Assembly: GCA_022641835.1 (NCBI GenBank)
Contig: CP048727.1
Coordinates: 1-64,000 of the forward strand
Length of the DNA stretch: 64,000 nt
Source of the DNA: Petasospora fabianii
Taxonomy: Eukaryota; Ascomycota; Saccharomycetes; Phaffomycetales; Wickerhamomycetaceae
Direction: 5' to 3'
Positions 28,930 through 38,850 of this stretch are shown here, piece by piece. Under the pieces are notes generated by a model. The model saw only the letters and a program-made list of their open reading frames with translations. It was not told the origin of the DNA and did not search any database. Within the stretch, counting starts at the first letter, position 1. Every line of letters starts with the position of its first letter. The position numbers and the translations under genes are program-made.

Positions 28930-29778
28930 TCATGTAGATGAGGTAGAGGAGTCCGAATTGGAACCAGAGGAGAGCCCGGTCAGAGACAACGTGGCAGAGG
29001 AGACACGGGAGCTTGGGTTATACCAACCACCATTCTCAGAAGGGTTTGGAGCATGGGAAGCCCAGTTGACAGCAGATGAGATGGTGTAGTCCCAACCAGG
29101 GGTGATGGTTGAGACTTGTGCCAAAGAAGTCGATAGAGATGTGTAGTATGTGACGGCAGAAGTTGGGAATCTTCTAGTCCAAGTGGAGGCGGTGATGGTA
29201 GAGCCCGGTTGAGTCTGCATTGGAGCGTATCTGGTCTTACCGGTCTGAGAAGTGTAGTAGACAGAGAACGATTTGGACAGGTCGGATGCGGCAATGGTAG
29301 TGGTGTCGTCACCTCCGTTAACAGAAGTCTCGGCATCTGGAGAAGAAGTCTCATCTTCACCAGAAGGCTTTAAGGTACCTGTCATATCCTCCAGAGTGAA
29401 TCTCTCAGTGTAGTGGATGGTGTATCCACCGTCATCGGTCTCAGCATAGACCTGGATGTAGTAAGAACCGTCGGCACCCACAGTGCTTGGAATGGACAAT
29501 GTGATACTGTATCCGTCAACGTCACTGGCATCCACCTTCTTGATGGACTTAATACCGTCGATGTCATTGTTTGGACCGGTACAAATGGTGAATTTGTATA
29601 ACGAGATGTCACTCAGTTTTGGAGTAGCGTTAGACTCAATCCAAGTCACCTGGACACTAGCGGAACCGCTAGAGGCAGAGTAGGAAGAACCCTTTTTAGG
29701 TTTGGAGATGGAGACATCCGCAAGGGCAGCGTAACCTTGAAGAAGCACCAAGATGGATGAGAGTGGCTTAAAGAGCAT
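28930..29778 (-). CDS. KRE9: Cell-wall beta-1,6-glucan assembly protein
   Basis: A secreted O-mannosylated protein needed for beta-1,6-glucan in the yeast wall. The 282-residue product starts with a signal peptide (about 1-20, MLFKPLSSILVLLQGYAALA, cut before DVSISKP). The Ser/Thr-rich N-domain contains FTICTGPNNDIDG and GSYYIQVYAE. The C-terminal Kre9/Knh1 domain has the diagnostic blocks RYAPMQTQPGSTITASTWTR, TSAVTYYTS and NGGWYNPS. Length fits Kre9 (276) and Knh1 (268); Kre9 is preferred but Knh1 cannot be excluded. No GPI signal is seen. The promoter has two Mcm1-type sites. Confidence 0.9.
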   Translation of the reverse strand: MLFKPLSSILVLLQGYAALADVSISKPKKGSSYSASSGSASVQVTWIESNATPKLSDISLYKFTICTGPNNDIDGIKSIKKVDASDVDGYSITLSIPSTVGADGSYYIQVYAETDDGGYTIHYTERFTLEDMTGTLKPSGEDETSSPDAETSVNGGDDTTTIAASDLSKSFSVYYTSQTGKTRYAPMQTQPGSTITASTWTRRFPTSAVTYYTSLSTSLAQVSTITPGWDYTISSAVNWASHAPNPSENGGWYNPSSRVSSATLSLTGLSSGSNSDSSTSST

Positions 29779-30138
29779 ATTAGATGTTTTGAGTGTTTAA
29801 GGTATGTTTTCGTAGCTAGTGGGGAACTGACGAGGTATAAAGTAACAAGAGAGTGTCAGAAGCGAATGTAAAGGCGAAAAAAAGGTTTTTGGATGATCTG
29901 GTAGTTCCTGTGAGCTTATTGAAGGTCACTTTCCACAAGTTTTGCCTGTTAGTGTCGTAAGATGCAGTGGTTAACCTTTGCAAAGTGTATGAGTGCCTGT
30001 TATTGCCTCAACTTAGAGGTTAAAGTATGAAATTTGACAAGACACAAATCAAATCAGCGCAAGGCTCAGCAGCTTCTTCGCGCCTCGCTTAATACCGTAT
30101 GGTTCGGCCACGCCCATAAGATGAGAAAAATTCAGTTA

Positions 30139-30152
30139 TTTCCTAATTGGGA
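30139..30152. promoter_or_regulatory. Mcm1-type site 1
   Basis: TTTCCTAATTGGGA, a near-perfect match to the Mcm1 P-box (TTTCCTAATTAGGAAA). Confidence 0.6.
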
Positions 30153-30187
30153 CATTTTTGATATGTTTCGCGAAACTGCTTGATTAA

Positions 30188-30201
30188 TTTCCTAATTGGG
30201 A
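30188..30201. promoter_or_regulatory. Mcm1-type site 2
   Basis: The same 14 bases repeated 49 bases downstream of copy 1, with a CGCGAA palindrome between (30169-30174). Confidence 0.6.
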
Positions 30202-30332
30202 TATTTTCGGAGTTTTTTTCTTCGAAAACAACTTTTTTCACCATTGACGAACAATAAGAGCTCTTTAAACAGTCCTTTTTTAGTTCTCTGTCTGTTGAAG
30301 TCTTCCCTTGCTATTTCTATAACTGTTCCAAG

Positions 30333-30731
30333 ATGCTTTATCTCAAATCTATGATGAAAGTGATCGACAACTCCGGTGCTCTTATGGCCGAGTGCATCAA
30401 AGTGATGCGTAAGTCACCAAAGAACTATGCTAGTGTCGGTGATGAAGTTGTTGTCGTTATTAAGAAAGCTCGTGCCATTAACGCTCAGAGTGCTGGTGCA
30501 TCTGCCTCAAACCGTGTAAAGAAAGGTGACGTGTGTCATGCTGTTGTTGTGAGAACAAAACAACCGCTTCAGAGACCAGACGGTTCCACAATCAGATTCG
30601 ATGACAATGCATGTGTCTTGATTAACAAGAACATGGAACCAATCGGCACAAGAATCTCTTCAGTGGTGTCAAGAGAACTTAAGGATAAGAACTTCAACAA
30701 GATCATTGCTATGGCTCCAAAGGCTGTGTGA
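30333..30731 (+). CDS. MRPL38: Mitochondrial ribosomal protein uL14m
   Basis: 132 residues of the uL14 family. It is the mitochondrial form: [26 protein letters not shown] is like S. cerevisiae Mrpl38 ([24 protein letters not shown]), and differs from cytosolic Rpl23. [15 protein letters not shown] and [17 protein letters not shown] are further family blocks. It binds 21S rRNA at the subunit interface of the mitochondrial ribosome. There is no long targeting peptide, as in the S. cerevisiae protein. It shares a promoter with KRE9. Confidence 0.93.
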   Translation: [132 protein letters not shown]

Positions 30732-30853
30732 TGGGGTTTATCTTATACATTCACTAACGTCTTGTTTTGGTTATTATGGGTTAACGGCTGGTTTACGATA
30801 CTTGTACATACACATCATTTTCTGCATTGCTATTAAATTTTCTCTTCTTTAGA

Positions 30854-31609
30854 TCACTCCATGAAAGTATCCAACATCCTATCAAAGCTTGAAATCAATC
30901 TCTCGGATCTTCCATGGATATCATCGCTCAAGTTCATCAACTTGATTATCCCGTCTTCGTCTTGAACCTCATACCTTAATAAATCAACCATACTCGTGGC
31001 GACATTCTTCAACTTCATCACATCTCTGTTATGTGGATCCCTCTGTGTCATTTCTTGCATTCGTTGTCCAATATCAATCTCCAATTGGCTCATTTGTGAT
31101 GTATACGACTCGGGTGATGAAGGGATATCAGTGAACCTCGTTGTAATCTTGTGCTGATCGGACATCTCTCCATCGTCATCATCTTCAGGTGTAGGTAAAT
31201 ACGAAGGCCTTTCCATCTTGTGGTTCTTCATTGTAGCAGCTGGCTCGTTTAGTAGCAATTCCATATCTCCATGTATCTCTCTTAAGTTCTCCAATCGAGC
31301 CTCCATCCTTCTCTGTAGTTCTTCATGCTGAGCAAACAGGTCATCCACGATCCCCCATCGGCTTTTCTCTGATTCTCCAATCTCTTCATGGTTTGATGGA
31401 GATGGTATAGCTTCCTGTTCTATTTCTGAGTCTGGACTGGGCTGAGATCGCGTTTGCATAGGGCTTGAAGTGAACATCTTGAGTGGGTTTACATCCCGTT
31501 GTTTATTAAGACCAACACCGATGCCATTTCGATACTGGAACTTGGTGGAATTGTCCGATTCATTTGACACTAGGGAGCTCTTGGAAGTGATAAGATCTTC
31601 GGAGGACAT
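30854..31609 (-). CDS. Uncharacterised coiled-coil protein
   Basis: 251 residues that I do not recognise. The first 90 residues are Ser/Pro/Asn-rich and look disordered. Two helical stretches follow: about 94-120 (VDDLFAQHEELQRRMEARLENLREIHGDME) and about 168-250 (QMSQLEIDIGQRMQEM, ending in SERLISSFDRMLDTFME). No membrane segment or signal peptide. The overall plan resembles small fungal kinetochore or vesicle-complex subunits, but no motif proves that. Clean ATG and normal codon use support a real gene. Confidence 0.65.
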   Translation of the reverse strand: MSSEDLITSKSSLVSNESDNSTKFQYRNGIGVGLNKQRDVNPLKMFTSSPMQTRSQPSPDSEIEQEAIPSPSNHEEIGESEKSRWGIVDDLFAQHEELQRRMEARLENLREIHGDMELLLNEPAATMKNHKMERPSYLPTPEDDDDGEMSDQHKITTRFTDIPSSPESYTSQMSQLEIDIGQRMQEMTQRDPHNRDVMKLKNVATSMVDLLRYEVQDEDGIIKLMNLSDDIHGRSERLISSFDRMLDTFME

Positions 31610-31863
31610 GTTTGTCTAATTCAAGTAATCAAAATGATGCTATCGGCTCTTCAAAGAGAACATCAACTCGAGAAGCTTTTCATTTGTTGATCCCCAACCA
31701 TCACAACCTGCGCGAAGATAATGACCACACAGTTAAGACAACTACATCTAACAGCAATTAACCATTTATATCCCCGAGTTTCTATATAATAAGGAAGAAC
31801 AGTATAAACATAAAACGAATGACTTACCCAAATTCTCCTGTCCAGCAGGATCAAAAAAGCTAT

Positions 31864-33624
31864 TTAGAAGCTGACCGGATCACGTGGCGAAACACCACCA
31901 GCGCTTCCTCTTCTCACAGCATCATAAACTCTCATTGGAGAAGCTGGCACGCTATCTGCGGCCTCATCTCCAAGTGAGCTAATACTGCTCGTTCTTGGTT
32001 TTATGAATCCGGTAATGGAAGCATCTTCATGGATACGTAAGCAAATTGATGCGATGATTCCAATGCAAACGATACCAGCCATGAAGAGGAAGACAAACTT
32101 TGGATCATACGAAACCGTACATGAATAGATAAAGAGTCCAGCACTTGGACCAATCATGGCCAAGATGTTCTTTAGCAGAGACAGTGCACCAAACACTTCA
32201 CCGGATTTGCCATCAGAGTAATACTTCATGATGGTACTGCATACAGTTGGAGTTACAAAGGCACCAAGAGCACCAAATATGGCAGAGGCATAGACACCAG
32301 CCATGGATCCAGACTTGTACACAATGAATGGTGAAAGGAGTTCGTTAATGGATCCAAAGAGAAGAAGACAGAAGTCGATCCAATCTGGGGCGTGTGTGTG
32401 CTGTTTGAAAAGTCGTTTGAGTAAATAGAGACATGCTGGCGAAACAGTGTAAAGTACAATGGTCTTCGATGTACCAACTAGGGAGATGTAATAACCTAAC
32501 ATCTCCGAAGTGAGGTTGTAGTTTGCAGTAGAGTAGAGTACCACGACACCACCCATGGATACTCCTGTGAAGAAAAGACAACACTCAACGAGTACAAGCA
32601 TCATCACATTGAATCTTGGTGTGAATCCCAATGTCTTATGACGTGGTAGCCAGAGAAGTTTGAGAGGTTTGAAGGCGTCAACGACAGAATAAGCAGCTCT
32701 GTGGGCAATACTGTGAGCACCAGATCTCTGAGATGCAAACGATGCCTTACGTGCCAAATGCATTGATTGAGATCTTGTACGAAGCAAAGTTGGACGAGAC
32801 TCAGCGATGAAGATCATCAATAGAAGGAAAAGAGATGCAAATCCAACACCTGTCCATAATGAAAGTCTTGGATCACCAGTTGCCCTAACAATATAACTAC
32901 CTAACAATGGGCCAGCTCCCATTCCTGCGTAGAATGAACCCATGACAAAACCCAGTGCTCTTGTACGTTTTTTAGACTCAACAATGTCGGTGATGTATGA
33001 GCTTGCAAGACTAAGAAGAACAACGTTACCACCAGCGAGACCGTTAAAAATTGCAGCAAAGATGATGAGAAGTGGCGAGTAGGTAGCATTTGGACGAACA
33101 ATGTATAAGAGGAAGAGTCTACCCATGAGGGAACAAACACCACAATAAATAAGCACTTTACGTCTTCCAATTCTGTCAGAGAGTCCACCGAGTTTCCCAG
33201 ACATGGCACAACTGAGGGCACCACCAAGTAGTAACATTCTCATTTGCACCGATGAAACAAACACTTGCACTTTAGGATCTGAACATGTGCTGATAGAATC
33301 GTCATTAGATTGAGAGTACTTGCACAGCATTCTCAAAAGGAGTACAACGCTACTCGAGAGACCAACACTCTCTTGCATAAAGTAAATCAGAACGCTGAAG
33401 CATATAATCCCAACGGTGGGACGGGCATGCCATGCTAGTGTAAGGTGATGGGCACGGTGATCATCAAGCACTTGACGAATGTCGTCCTCGTTGTCGGAAT
33501 CTTCGTTATCGTTATCCTCGTAGTCGTAGTCATCGATTGCTTGCTCTGAAGAGCTTGGAGGATCAAGGAGCATTGTATGCTCTGTGAGTTGCGGTTTCAT
33601 CTGCTCTGGTTCGATGGACGTCAT
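31864..33624 (-). CDS. MFS transporter, DHA1-like
   Basis: 586 residues from the ATG at 33624 (MTSIEPEQMK). About twelve membrane segments follow an acidic N-terminal cytosolic region (DDYDYEDNDNEDSDNEDDIRQV). The loop 2-3 signature GLSDRIGRRKVL is the classic MFS motif A. The substrate is not evident: the layout resembles the DHA1 or SLC46-type fungal families. A long central loop between helices 6 and 7 is Arg/Ser-rich. An upstream in-frame stretch starts only with GTG and is not used. No symbol is given. Confidence 0.83.
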   Translation of the reverse strand: MTSIEPEQMKPQLTEHTMLLDPPSSSEQAIDDYDYEDNDNEDSDNEDDIRQVLDDHRAHHLTLAWHARPTVGIICFSVLIYFMQESVGLSSSVVLLLRMLCKYSQSNDDSISTCSDPKVQVFVSSVQMRMLLLGGALSCAMSGKLGGLSDRIGRRKVLIYCGVCSLMGRLFLLYIVRPNATYSPLLIIFAAIFNGLAGGNVVLLSLASSYITDIVESKKRTRALGFVMGSFYAGMGAGPLLGSYIVRATGDPRLSLWTGVGFASLFLLLMIFIAESRPTLLRTRSQSMHLARKASFASQRSGAHSIAHRAAYSVVDAFKPLKLLWLPRHKTLGFTPRFNVMMLVLVECCLFFTGVSMGGVVVLYSTANYNLTSEMLGYYISLVGTSKTIVLYTVSPACLYLLKRLFKQHTHAPDWIDFCLLLFGSINELLSPFIVYKSGSMAGVYASAIFGALGAFVTPTVCSTIMKYYSDGKSGEVFGALSLLKNILAMIGPSAGLFIYSCTVSYDPKFVFLFMAGIVCIGIIASICLRIHEDASITGFIKPRTSSISSLGDEAADSVPASPMRVYDAVRRGSAGGVSPRDPVSF

Positions 33625-33946
33625 TTGTGTGAAGCAGTATGCTGGTTGACTAAACGATAGGATGGTAACAGAGAAGAAGACCACAGAGAAGAAGAAAAAA
33701 GGAGAAAAAGCACAAGGTCTAGTGCCTTGTTTATGATCCTTTGCTGCTTACTTATCGCCCACTAAGTTTTTTCTAATACGGCGCCACAGGAATTTGAGTA
33801 CGGAGATAAGGATAAACCCGGTAATTTCTCCGACGTTTGCCCTTACCCTGTCAAACTATTGCTTGAGTGGGGAAGTTTAGTGCTGTAGCTTGTATATGTT
33901 TATTCTATAGGTGTTTTGGTTATTGTAACAGTTGTTACCCACTGCT
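33625..33946. other. Spacer between MFS gene start and AIG2-type gene stop
   Basis: 322 bases. It should contain the MFS promoter and the 3' UTR of the AIG2-type gene. An AAG/AAAG-rich tract follows the MFS start. Nothing further recognised. Confidence 0.45.
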
Positions 33947-34405
33947 CTAAAAAGTAGCTAGAAAACGGGTGATCTGCGCCTGATCTAGAACCCAATCTTC
34001 CTCTAGGAGTCGATCATCACCGTCGATCCACTCGTAAACAAAGCACCTAGTCACAGTCTTCTCTGGTCCAGTCAGGACCGTGACAGAGACTCTCTTATAC
34101 TCATCTCCTTCGAATTTATCGAGATATTCCATCTCTTTTGTGGTTATTCCCTCAATCAAAGCACCGATAACTTCACCGTCATGGTATGGGACCGCAGCCG
34201 GGTAAAGTTCACCATTAACTTTGTGTCGTCTGTAACCCTTCAATATCACATCTTGTGTCACTTTGTGAGCTCTATTCTCCTTTGTTAGGGCAGAGAGGAC
34301 TTTGTCCACAACAAGTGGGCTCATCAGTGTCCCGTATACGCTGTTATCTATGGGTTAGTCCTGTGTCTTGTTTAGCGATCAACAAGGGACTTACAACAGT
34401 GCCAT
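33947..34405 (-). CDS. AIG2-type gamma-glutamylcyclotransferase-like protein (spliced)
   Basis: Exons 34395-34405 (11 bases) and 33947-34340 join to a 134-residue protein, MALFVYGTLMSP at the start. The [FY]VYGTLM strand is the hallmark of the AIG2/GGCT fold and is split by the intron, so splicing restores it exactly. The likely catalytic Glu is E81 in LDKFEGDEYKR. Relatives release 5-oxoproline from gamma-glutamyl amines or are glutathione-degrading enzymes; fungal AIG2-like proteins are mostly untested. The intron (54 bases) has a GTAAGT donor and GACTAAC branch. Product of 5-oxoproline would link to the OXP1 gene 10 kb away, but that is speculation. Confidence 0.82.
34341..34394 (-). other. 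Intron of the AIG2-type gene
   Basis: 54 bases, GTAAGT donor, GACTAAC branch, ATAACAG acceptor. It interrupts codon four of the gene and restores the conserved FVYGTLM when removed. Confidence 0.9.
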
Positions 34406-34874
34406 TGGGGTATCTGAAGACATAATTAGCTCAGTAATTGGATCAAAGAAACAGAAATGTCAATCAGTTAAGCAATAAGGACTCTAAAAAAGAGATAGAG
34501 ATAGAGAGAGAGAGATAGCGAGAGAGATAGAGAGAGGGATGAAGCGGCACTAATAGATCCGCGAACTCTTCATAGTCAAGTAAAGGTAGAGCCCAATCAA
34601 TGGGACCAATATATAAGTCGTAGTATTAACCGTAAGATCGAAATAATCGAGCAGATGATTGATATCCATTACCACAGGATATACCACTAACTTAAAAACT
34701 CTTTCAAACTAAGACACCTTGTGGGCCTTGGGAAGAGCCAAATCGGGAAGGAAGACGGTACGCACCACACGACGCCAAACTTAACATTGAACTTTGACGT
34801 GTCGATGTAAACGTGTCTTCTCCACATCTTTTGAGCACCCTACACAAGTCTTTCCTTGATCTCTCCCATAGGCA
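34406..34874. promoter_or_regulatory. Divergent AIG2-type / MCD4 promoter
   Basis: 469 bases. Contains a GA-rich microsatellite (34491-34538) and CCGCGAACTCTT at 34559-34570, also found at 18758. Nothing else recognised. Confidence 0.4.
34491..34538. repeat. GA/GATA-rich microsatellite
   Basis: About 48 bases of AGAG, AGATAG and AGCGAGAG units. Purine-rich tracts like this are bound by GAGA-type or nucleosome-excluding factors in fungi; no function is shown here. Confidence 0.85.
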
Positions 34875-37679
34875 ATGCCACGTCTCAATAATCGTGTGCT
34901 GCTGCTCGTGGCAGGTGTGGCCTTCCACCTCTTCTACCTTTGGTCCATCTTTGACATCTACTTCGTGTCGCCCTTGGTCCACGGTATGGAGCCACATCTC
35001 TCGACGCCGGCTCCCCCAGCTAAGCGTCTATTCCTCATCGTTGGTGATGGTTTGAGAGCTGACACCACTTTCGACAACATCACACACCCAGTCACTGGCC
35101 AGACGGGCTATTTGGCCCCGTTCATTCGTGACATCGTTCTCAAAGAAGGAACATATGGTATTTCACACACACGTATGCCTACAGAGTCTCGTCCAGGTCA
35201 TGTCGCCATGATTGCTGGTTTCTACGAGGACGTGTCTGCAGTCACGAAAGGTTGGAAGGAGAATCCAGTCGATTTTGATTCCGTGCTCAATCAATCAAGA
35301 CATTCCTACTCGTTTGGTTCCCCAGATATCCTACCAATGTTTAAAGATGGTGCCTCTGATCCAGATAAAGTCGACGCATGGATGTATGGACACGAGTTTG
35401 AAGACTTTACACAATCATCCATCGAGCTTGATGCATACGTCTTCAGACATCTCTACTCCCTCTTTGATAACTCCACTCGTGACAAGCAACTCAACGAACA
35501 GATCCATCAAGATCAAACAGTGTTCTTCCTTCATTTGCTAGGTTGTGACACTGCCGGTCACTCATATAGACCATATTCCGCTGAGTACTACGATAATGTC
35601 GTCTACATCGATGAACAGATTGCCAAACTTACCAAGGAGGTTAAGAAGTTCTTCAAAGATGACAAGACAGCATTCATCTTCACCGCAGATCACGGTATGT
35701 CAGCGTTTGGTTCTCATGGTGATGGTCACCCAAACAACACAAGAACACCACTCGTTGCATGGGGTGCAGGTATTAACAAGCCAGTGTACAACGATGTTCC
35801 AATCTTTGACAACTACACTGAAAACTGGAACTTGGGATCAGTTGCCCGTCATGATGTCAAGCAGGCTGATATTGCCTCTTTGATGTCATATCTCATTGGT
35901 ATCAACTACCCGGTGAACTCTGTTGGAGAACTCCCATTGGACTATATCAATGCATCTGAAGAGAACAAGCTCAACGCCCTTTTCCAAAATGCAAAGTCTA
36001 TCGTTGAGCAATATCTCGTCAAAGAGCAAGAAATGAAAGAGTCTCAATTCTTCTTCTCCCCATTCCCACACTTTACTAAAAAGCCAATCACCCAATATCA
36101 ACAAGAAATTGAAAATCTCATCACTGAGATTGCAGCTTCTCGTACACTCTTAGTGGACAAAGAAGCCGAAGCCATCGCATTGACAGAGGCACTCATCCAA
36201 CATACACTTAATGGTCTCTACTACCTCACAACATATAACTGGTTACTTCTCCGTTCCATCGTGACACTTGGATTCATCGGATGGATTACATACTCGTTCA
36301 TCATCTTCCTTCAACTCTTCATCCTCGAGTCTGAAACTGAGACTAAGGTGTCCATTCTCAACTATTCCACTTTCTTCGCCATTGGTGCAGTGATGAACTA
36401 TATTCTGTTCTATCAACGCTCACCATTCAATTACTACATGTACTTGTTCTTCCCATTAGTATTCTGGTCTCAAATCACCGCAAAGTCAGACTTGTTGAAG
36501 CAAGGTGTTGCACAATTCTTTGAGGGAATTCCAACACTTCAAATCATCTTGATGCTCGGTGCCACCGTTGGTGTCTATGAAGGTATCGTTTATGGCTTCT
36601 TTGAGAGATGGATTTTTACACTTTTCTTCATCATCCTTGGTTTGTATCCTTTGGCACTTGGTGTCAAGAGCTTCCCTGTCATTGCCGCTTGGTTTGTAAC
36701 TTGTCTCGGTATGAGCACCTACACCTTATTCGACGCTGTTAAGACAGAAGACCTCACTCAGATCAACGTTGCCGGTTTAGCTATCATTGCCCTTGGAGTC
36801 TGGGGTTACTACGTCGTTTTGGTTGAGGCACGTGATAACGCTAAGTTCCCAAAGGTGAAATTGTACACTAAGGTTCTTATCTCTTTCCAAATTGCATTTA
36901 CTGGATTGATGCTCGTGGTCACTAACAAGTCTGTTAAATCCTTGCAAGCTAGAGATGGTTTACCCAAGGATGCACAGTTCTTTGGATGGGCCATCTTTGT
37001 TGTGACCTTATTCATCATTCCATCTTTGCACTACTTGGATCCACACAATGATTACCGCGTTAGATTGTTGGTCATCTTCTTGACTTTTGCACCAACTTTT
37101 ATCATCTTGACTATTTCATTTGAAGCCCTATTCTATGTCAACTTTTCACTTCTGTTATTACAATGGATTAACATTGAAACGAATTTCTTCCAAGAGAAAT
37201 TAAGGGCAAAGATGGAGCACAACTATTCTCAGTTGCTTCGTGTCTCTGTAATTGGATTCTTATACTTGCAAGTTGCATTCTTTGGTACAGGTAACGTTTC
37301 ATCCATCTCTTCCTTCTCCTTGGACTCAGTCTACAGATTACTTCCAGTTTTCGATCCATTCCCTATGGGTGCCCTATTGATGTTGAAGCTCATCGTTCCA
37401 TACGTGTTGTTGTCTACGGCTCTTGGTGTCTTGAACGTGAAACTTGGTATCAAACCTTACACAATCTCGACGCTTATCATCTCCACTTCTGACATCTTGT
37501 CGTTGAATTTCTTCTACATGTTGAAGACTGAGGGAAGTTGGTTGGATATTGGTGTCACCATCTCCAACTACTGTCTCGCTATCTTGTCGAGTTTATTCAT
37601 GTTGATATTAGAGCTGGTGAGTCATGTCCTGCTAAAGAATGTTGAGTATCATGAGAGGGAGAGACTCAAGACTGAGTGA
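34875..37679 (+). CDS. MCD4: GPI ethanolamine-phosphate transferase 1
   Basis: Adds phosphoethanolamine to the first mannose of GPI anchors in the ER. The 934-residue protein (S. cerevisiae 919) starts with a signal anchor (about 7-30). The lumenal alkaline-phosphatase-like domain has [32 protein letters not shown] with the nucleophilic Thr region, and [17 protein letters not shown] with metal ligands. The C-terminal half has more than ten membrane helices and ends in the very conserved [22 protein letters not shown]. The match to yeast Mcd4 runs end to end. The start ATG gives [11 protein letters not shown]. Confidence 0.97.
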   Translation: MPRLNNRVLLLVAGVAFHLFYLWSIFDIYFVSPLVHGMEPHLSTPAPPAKRLFLIVGDGLRADTTFDNITHPVTGQTGYLAPFIRDIVLKEGTYGISHTRMPTESRPGHVAMIAGFYEDVSAVTKGWKENPVDFDSVLNQSRHSYSFGSPDILPMFKDGASDPDKVDAWMYGHEFEDFTQSSIELDAYVFRHLYSLFDNSTRDKQLNEQIHQDQTVFFLHLLGCDTAGHSYRPYSAEYYDNVVYIDEQIAKLTKEVKKFFKDDKTAFIFTADHGMSAFGSHGDGHPNNTRTPLVAWGAGINKPVYNDVPIFDNYTENWNLGSVARHDVKQADIASLMSYLIGINYPVNSVGELPLDYINASEENKLNALFQNAKSIVEQYLVKEQEMKESQFFFSPFPHFTKKPITQYQQEIENLITEIAASRTLLVDKEAEAIALTEALIQHTLNGLYYLTTYNWLLLRSIVTLGFIGWITYSFIIFLQLFILESETETKVSILNYSTFFAIGAVMNYILFYQRSPFNYYMYLFFPLVFWSQITAKSDLLKQGVAQFFEGIPTLQIILMLGATVGVYEGIVYGFFERWIFTLFFIILGLYPLALGVKSFPVIAAWFVTCLGMSTYTLFDAVKTEDLTQINVAGLAIIALGVWGYYVVLVEARDNAKFPKVKLYTKVLISFQIAFTGLMLVVTNKSVKSLQARDGLPKDAQFFGWAIFVVTLFIIPSLHYLDPHNDYRVRLLVIFLTFAPTFIILTISFEALFYVNFSLLLLQWINIETNFFQEKLRAKMEHNYSQLLRVSVIGFLYLQVAFFGTGNVSSISSFSLDSVYRLLPVFDPFPMGALLMLKLIVPYVLLSTALGVLNVKLGIKPYTISTLIISTSDILSLNFFYMLKTEGSWLDIGVTISNYCLAILSSLFMLILELVSHVLLKNVEYHERERLKTE

Positions 37680-38007
37680 AGAGGAAGTCTATGTAAAACA
37701 AAAGAAGAGACAACGCACCGTCTCATATATATCAATGTCACACTAAACGTGTATTTTGGCCTAAGCTACTATTGTAGACTCCTCCTTCTTTGTCATTAGA
37801 ACTTGAATAGATCTCAACTAACTACTATGTACTAACTACTAGTACCAACTGCACAAGCTAAAACAGTTTTTCGTCGGGGCAACACAACCGAGGTCACATG
37901 TCAAAACAAAGAAGAACGTGTCTTCTTCTTCTTCTTCTTCTTCTTCTTCTTCTTCTTTCAGTGGCAAGCTACCCTCCACTTCTCTCGTCTCGAAGAAGAA
38001 TCATTCA
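37680..38007. promoter_or_regulatory. MPDU1-type gene leader with upstream ATG
   Basis: 328 bases. An ATG at 37898 starts a different frame that runs through a TCT repeat and past the main start to a stop at 38329. In the main frame the region from 37918 has no ATG. See findings. Confidence 0.45.
37921..37957 (+). repeat. TCT trinucleotide repeat
   Basis: Twelve TCT units (37921-37956) just upstream of the MPDU1-type ATG. As a trinucleotide run, length changes would not alter frame. Confidence 0.9.
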
Positions 38008-38850
38008 ATGTCAGGAATTGCTGAGCATATCACAAAGCTGGAGCCGGTACTTGAGCCGGTTCTTGAGAAGCTGCGTCCATTTACGCCCCACATCCCTCAG
38101 CAGCTCATCGCTCTCGGTAGAGATTACTACACGGCAGAGGTGTTTGATGCCATCATTCTTAAGCTCGACATTTTCAATGATTCAAGTGCTCCACACCTCC
38201 AGCAGTTTGTGGCCAAGACTCTCTCCTTGGGTATTCTCACCTTCTCCTCCATCGTTAAGCTCCCACAGATCATCACCATCGTCTCCAACTCCTCGGCCAG
38301 GGGTCTCTCTTTCCTCAGTATCCTTCTAGAGACAGTCTCTCTTCTCATTACCGTGGCATATAACTTTAGACAACACATGGACTTTATGACATTCGGTGAA
38401 GTTGCCTTTGTTGCCCTCCAGAACGCGATCATCCTCGCCTTAATTCTTTATTACTCAGGCAGGGGTAATTTCATCAATATGTTCCTCGGAATGTTAGCAT
38501 TGACATCTTACTCACTCTTTGGTGCCCCACATCCAGAGAATGTTGGTGTTTTGTCCGATGCCGATGTCAAGCAGCTGGCTCAGTTTGCTGTGCCGTTGAC
38601 TGTGTTGGCAAAATTACCTCAGATCTTCCGTAACTTTAAGAACAGATCTACCGGTACTTTGTCCATTACATCCGTGGGTGCTGGTCTCTTGGGTACCTGT
38701 GTTAGACTGTTTACTGTTCTGAGCAGTGGTATTAACGACAAGGTGATCTTGGCTGGCTTCTTTGCCAGTGTTGGTCTCAATCTTATTCTCTTCTTGCAGA
38801 TCTTGATGTTCAGAGGCAAGAAGGTGAGTACTGAGAAAAAGGACAAGTAA
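38008..38850 (+). CDS. MPDU1-type PQ-loop protein (dolichol-P-mannose utilisation)
   Basis: 280 residues, seven predicted membrane helices. It has the two PQ-loop motifs, VKLPQIITIV (about 91-100) and AKLPQIFRNF (about 205-214), and matches the mammalian MPDU1/Lec35 architecture, including SARGLSFLS and STGTLSIT. In mammals MPDU1 is required to use mannose-P-dolichol and glucose-P-dolichol in the ER. S. cerevisiae appears to lack it. The ATG at 38008 begins MSGIAEHITKLEP; upstream sequence in this frame has only a GTG start and a polyserine run. The lysine-rich end (KKVSTEKKDK) could be an ER retrieval signal. Confidence 0.85.
   Translation: MSGIAEHITKLEPVLEPVLEKLRPFTPHIPQQLIALGRDYYTAEVFDAIILKLDIFNDSSAPHLQQFVAKTLSLGILTFSSIVKLPQIITIVSNSSARGLSFLSILLETVSLLITVAYNFRQHMDFMTFGEVAFVALQNAIILALILYYSGRGNFINMFLGMLALTSYSLFGAPHPENVGVLSDADVKQLAQFAVPLTVLAKLPQIFRNFKNRSTGTLSITSVGAGLLGTCVRLFTVLSSGINDKVILAGFFASVGLNLILFLQILMFRGKKVSTEKKDK

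Larger units (their letters stand above)
29779..30332. promoter_or_regulatory. Divergent KRE9 / MRPL38 promoter
   Basis: 554 bases. The standout features are two Mcm1-type sites (30139-30152 and 30188-30201) with a TTTCGCGAAA palindrome between them. The rest is AT-rich with no RNA gene seen. Confidence 0.55.

Noticed and set aside
31663-31854. 63-codon frame between the coiled-coil and MFS genes
   Set aside because: Lies wholly in a 254-base spacer, without homology or promoter context.
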